From: Actinomycetes bacterium
GTDB taxonomy: Bacteria; Actinomycetota; Thermoleophilia; Gaiellales; F1-60-MAGs149
Direction: 5' to 3'
NCBI GenBank assembly: GCA_025360225.1
Contig: JANYCN010000040.1
Coordinates: 1-43,210 of the forward strand
Length of the DNA: 43,210 bases
In this document: one piece after another, positions 41,401-43,210 of the stretch
Position numbering within the stretch: the stretch's first letter is position 1
Layout: each line of letters starts with the position of its first letter
The notes under the pieces: generated by a model
Told to the model about the DNA's origin: nothing
The model's database searches: none
Seen by the model: the letters and a program-made list of their open reading frames with translations, nothing else
Made by a program: the position numbers and the translations under genes

Positions 41401-41915
41401 TAGACGTTCTCGCGCCCGTAGATCTGCACGAGCCGGTCGAGCTCGGCTCGCGCCCTCTCCTCGTTGCCCTTCAACAGCGCGTTACAGACCCGGCCGGAGA
41501 GACAGCCGGTCAGCGCGATCAGTCCCTTCGCGTAGCGCCCCATCAGGTCGAAGTCGACGCGCGGCTTGTAGTGATAGCCGTCGAGGTAGCCCGAGGTGAC
41601 GAGCTTCACGAGGTTGTGGTAGCCCTCGTTGTCGCGCGCCAGCAACGTCAGGTGCGCCCAGCTGCGCTCACGTCCCTGCTCGCGCTGGAAGCGGTCCTCG
41701 ACGACGTACACCTCGCAGCCGACGATCGGCTTCACGCCGGTCTTCTGCGCCGCCTTGTAGAGCTCGATCGTGCCCGCCATCGACCCGTGATCGGTGACGG
41801 TCACCGCTGGCATCTCGAGCTCCGCGGCCCGCTTCACGAGCTCCTTGATGCGGCACGCGCCGTCGAGAATCGAGTACTCGGAGTGGCAGTGCAGGTGGAC
41901 GAAGGGCGCGGGCAC
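38466..41915 (-). CDS. dnaE: DNA polymerase III alpha subunit
   Basis: 1149 aa from GTG 41915, near the normal length of about 1160. N-terminal PHP domain: VHLHCHSEYSILDGA, VTDHGSM, GCEVYVV, HLTLL, and GTGDVHYL, with metal-ligand residues that look intact, so it may have proofreading activity like mycobacterial DnaE1. Polymerase domain: GPGRGSAAGSLVAYCL and the catalytic MPDIDIDFS, then KSHAACYALISYRTAYLKAN. A helix-hairpin-helix region (LYDFCERVDMQAVSTRVLES) and an OB-fold (VTIGGLVSSVRQLITKKGDT) follow. A TTG at 41924 is in frame but lies in the TACAAT -10 box, so GTG 41915 is preferred. Confidence 0.97.
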   Translation of the reverse strand: MPAPFVHLHCHSEYSILDGACRIKELVKRAAELEMPAVTVTDHGSMAGTIELYKAAQKTGVKPIVGCEVYVVEDRFQREQGRERSWAHLTLLARDNEGYHNLVKLVTSGYLDGYHYKPRVDFDLMGRYAKGLIALTGCLSGRVCNALLKGNEERARAELDRLVQIYGRENVYLELQDAGIAAHRAVNPGLIRLADETGLPLVGTGDVHYLRAEDADPHEALLCIQTGDELANPKRFRFENKSFYFKTPAEMARDFAPYERELLRPTLEIAERCNVEIDLGQIRLPSFDLPDGQDALEHLTALCERGLVERYGTIDESLRLRLAFELQTIREMGFADYFLIVWDFVDFAKRNGIGVGPGRGSAAGSLVAYCLRITDVDPIRYELLFERFLNPGRKSMPDIDIDFSVDGRERVLNYVVEKYGRTRVAQIITFGKLAAKAATRDTGRVLGLPFGTVDRVAKMIPEGVKVGFDDCMKPGQELQAAYDDPTPIGHDHEGKPVTVRQLVDMARPLEGLVRQDSIHAAAVVIGDRDLSDYLPLQRKGADEAIVTQYPMGDVEALGLLKMDFLGLRNLDVIDEAVRLVRASNGVDLHIDTLPLDDEPTYAMLRRGDATGIFQFESAGMRDALRQVKPTEFEDLVALVALYRPGPMQNIPVYARRKNGQEPVTYTDPRLEPILGTSMGVYVYQEQAMQIAKDLAGFTPSEADDLRKAISKKNADLMASLKPKFVGGCAANGVAAGVAEALWGENERSAEYSFNKSHAACYALISYRTAYLKANHPAEYMAALISSVMDTKDKVPFYVAECTEMGIEVLPPDVSTSQRDFAVVDGRIRFGLSAVKNVGETAVRSIIEARNEGGSFVSLYDFCERVDMQAVSTRVLESLVRAGAFDSTGSPRKGLLEVAEVAVAMGRKSQADRLAGQGSIFDLEPVDVAPVRQTYPAIPDVEFDRRDLLIAERETLGLYVSSHPLADVREQLRRKVDCGLREVAARREGERVTIGGLVSSVRQLITKKGDTMAFVVLEDLTGSTEVTVFARTYAASRDLLVADRIIMIRGRADGRGGGEMKLVADEVLPFDAVPETGIVCLAIDARRVARTAIDDLKALVREFPGDHAVVVDLATSRGMKRLRLGASYRVRPESAFFAVVRARLGEVTLA

Positions 41916-41923
41916 GAGGAGCA

Positions 41924-41929
41924 ATTGTA
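41924..41929 (-). promoter_or_regulatory. -10 box TACAAT of dnaE
   Basis: TACAAT on the minus strand lies 8 nt before GTG 41915. It rules out the upstream TTG as the start if transcription initiates here. Confidence 0.6.
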
Positions 41930-42117
41930 GGGCCTGGGGTACCAGACCTCCCGGATCGGGCGGGTCCGGGCACTCCCCTTAGAGCCGCCTGATCGCGTGA
42001 GATGCACCACGTAGCTCTGCGCCCCGGAGAATCATGACGGGAACATGACATCTCTGCAATCCATTCGTCATCGAACCGCGTACTGCGATCGAACCACGAT
42101 CCCTTTGGGGATACGGA

Positions 42118-42927
42118 ATGACAGGAGCACGAACACGCTGGACAGCGCTCGCGGCAGCGGCGCTTCTCGCACTCGGAGCGCAGGGCGCACTCGCTGCGGG
42201 CGGCTCCGGTGGCGGCGGCGGCGCGAGCGGCGGCGGCGGCGGTGGCGCAACCGGCGGCGGCTCGGGTGGCGTAACGGGCGGCGGCTCGGGTGGCGCAACG
42301 GGCGGCGGTGGCGGGAAGGCGTGCTCGGTTTTCGCGTCGACCGCTGTCGACGCGTCCTACTCACCCGGGCTGGCACTGAAGGCGACGTGGACGCTGGCGG
42401 CGTGCGCACGGCGCCCGCGCGTGACGATGACGGCGACGAACCTGACGACGGGCATCCGGGAGTTCACGAACTCCCTCGACGCGTCGGCCGGGACGATCTC
42501 CTACGGGTGGCCGCAGTTCGCAACGGCCTACCAGGTCGAGGTCTACGTCACCTCCGCAACCGACACGATCGTTCAGGGCAGCGTGACGACAACCGTCACG
42601 ACACCGGCGGCGATCCTCGGCTGCGCCTCGTTCACGCAGTTCGCGCCGTCGGCCGGCTACTTCTCCATCTGGTCGGCAATCTGGGTACCGTGGTCTGCGA
42701 CCGGTTGCCTGAGCGGCGCCGACACGGTCACGATCCGGGTGACAAACCTCACGTCTGGTCGCAAGGAGCTCGAGTACACGAGCTACCAGATGCAGGGCCT
42801 CTACGACTACGAGGGAGTCTTCGTGTCCTACGACACCGATTACCGCATCGACGTCGAGGCACACGACATGGGAGGGATCCTGACGGACTCCCGCTCGTCG
42901 ATCGTCCACACCCCGGTCCTCCGGTAA
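42118..42927 (+). CDS. Secreted protein: Gly-rich linker and two similar beta modules
   Basis: 269 aa. Signal peptide (ARTRWTALAAAALLALGAQGALAAG) is followed by a 45-residue Gly/Ser/Thr-rich linker encoded by 24-bp repeats, then two related modules of about 95 residues. Both start with Cys and contain a second Cys about 30 residues on: KACSVFASTAVDASYSPG with VTMTATNLTTGIREF, and LGCASFTQFAPSAGYFS with VTIRVTNLTSGRKEL. An Ig- or fibronectin-like sandwich with one disulphide per module is inferred. ATG has GGGGA 6 nt upstream; a small hairpin (ATCCC-TTTG-GGGAT, 42099-42112) includes part of that site and could mask it. No known family. Confidence 0.75.
   Translation: MTGARTRWTALAAAALLALGAQGALAAGGSGGGGGASGGGGGGATGGGSGGVTGGGSGGATGGGGGKACSVFASTAVDASYSPGLALKATWTLAACARRPRVTMTATNLTTGIREFTNSLDASAGTISYGWPQFATAYQVEVYVTSATDTIVQGSVTTTVTTPAAILGCASFTQFAPSAGYFSIWSAIWVPWSATGCLSGADTVTIRVTNLTSGRKELEYTSYQMQGLYDYEGVFVSYDTDYRIDVEAHDMGGILTDSRSSIVHTPVLR
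42235..42315. repeat. 24-bp tandem repeats coding for the Gly-rich linker
   Basis: Two copies of a 24-bp unit (42253-42276 and 42277-42300) differing at one base, flanked on both sides by partial copies. Each unit encodes GGGSGG(V/A)T. Copy-number change would alter linker length in frame. Confidence 0.85.
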
Positions 42928-42941
42928 GCCGACCGCACGGC

Positions 42942-42975
42942 GGCTCCCTGTTCCGCGGCGGCGGAGCGGGGAGCC
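42942..42975 (+). terminator. Hairpin terminator after the Gly-rich secreted protein
   Basis: Perfect 7-bp stem GGCTCCC / GGGAGCC with further internal CCGC/GCGG pairing, 15 bp after the stop codon. No T-run. Confidence 0.6.
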
Positions 42976-43072
42976 ATCACGGCCTGTACGCGACGAGAGG
43001 ATGAGCGATGCCGGGCAGGCTCACGTCGCCGACCCGTCGCAGCGTGGGCACCGCAGCCGCCGTGGCACCACT

Positions 43073-43210
43073 AGTGCAGTGTCCGGTGTTTGGTGTGCTG
43101 ATGGGTGTCCATGGTTTTATGTGTTGTACGTGAGAAGGGTCGGTGGTGGTTGGCGCGAACCGGGCTGGTGTCCGGGTCGTCGATCACGAGGGAGGTCGTA
43201 GTGTCCAGGA
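43073..43210 (+). mobile_element. Possible left end of an insertion sequence or other foreign segment
   Basis: After base 43070 the sequence becomes visibly less GC-rich and T/G-rich (for example GGTTTTATGTGTTGTACG), unlike anything else here. GTGTCC occurs four times in about 130 bp. A CACTAGTG palindrome lies at the apparent boundary. The segment leads into a strong ribosome-binding site and start at the edge. Terminal inverted repeats cannot be checked because the other end is outside the window. Confidence 0.3.
43201..43210 (+). CDS. Start of an unidentified gene, cut by window edge
   Basis: GTG 43201 is preceded by GGGAGG with a 5-nt spacer, one of the best Shine-Dalgarno matches in the window. 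Only V-S-R can be read. If the preceding low-GC stretch is an insertion-sequence end, this would be its transposase, but nothing in the visible residues shows that. Confidence 0.3.

Noticed and set aside
41930-42117. Search for a tRNA or small RNA gene upstream of the Gly-rich secreted protein
   Set aside because: No cloverleaf, T-loop or conserved RNA motif could be found; only the small hairpin at 42099-42112 is notable.

Overview
The window is a high-GC chromosomal segment. The likely source is a high-GC Gram-positive actinobacterium, plausibly of the Thermoleophilia/Solirubrobacterales type. Evidence: very strong GC bias at third codon positions, many GTG starts, about ten apparently leaderless genes with a TANNNT box 6-8 nt before the start codon, secreted proteins with many Ig-like modules, and a Gram-positive scpA-scpB-rluB / tyrA-aroA-cmk-plsC-der layout. 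The taxonomic call is inference; no rRNA is present.

Left part (1-6310). An exopolysaccharide block reads left (polyprenyl-phosphate sugar transferase, cut by the window edge, preceded by a Wzz/BY-kinase chain-length regulator). A GT4 glycosyltransferase diverges from it. A hipBA-type toxin-antitoxin pair follows, with a perfect palindrome over the antitoxin start, then a flavin-binding PPOX-fold protein.

Middle-left (6403-19846). A secreted Asp-box beta-propeller is followed by a redox/envelope group (small secreted peptide, ferric-reductase-like heme membrane protein, secreted helical protein) that leads into an OmpR-type two-component system. On the opposite strand an operon encodes a small duplicated-domain protein, two tandem Ig-like repeat proteins (a short and a long paralog) and an M20 metallohydrolase. 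The short paralog shows a 20-bp tandem duplication that breaks the original reading frame, and an internal deletion of about eight repeats. A two-module secreted protein lies upstream.

Middle (19983-27126). A REP-associated tyrosine transposase (RAYT) sits next to a GTAG-flanked imperfect hairpin. A five-gene operon then runs leftward: GT2 glycosyltransferase, Cys-rich lipoprotein, HlyD-like adaptor with a peptidoglycan-binding domain, and the ATPase and permease of a MacB-type exporter. Two more GT2 genes diverge from it.

Right (27104-41915). A long leftward housekeeping block carries dnaE, scpA-scpB, rluB, tyrA, aroA, cmk, plsC and der, mostly with 1-4 nt stop/start overlaps. Embedded in it are two chemosensory units: a protein fusing a CheA-P5/CheW-like domain to a two-site CheC phosphatase, and an operon in which a methyl-accepting chemotaxis protein lies between two lipoproteins that resemble periplasmic metal-binding proteins (Tp34/P19-like and YtkA-like). 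No cheA, cheY, cheR, cheB or flagellar gene is in the window. The right end holds a secreted Gly-rich two-module protein, a terminator-like hairpin, and a lower-GC stretch that may be the left end of a mobile element.

The best candidates for something undescribed are the P5-CheC fusion together with the lipoprotein-MCP-lipoprotein operon, the stop/restart architecture of the short Ig-repeat gene, and the RAYT with its hairpin.
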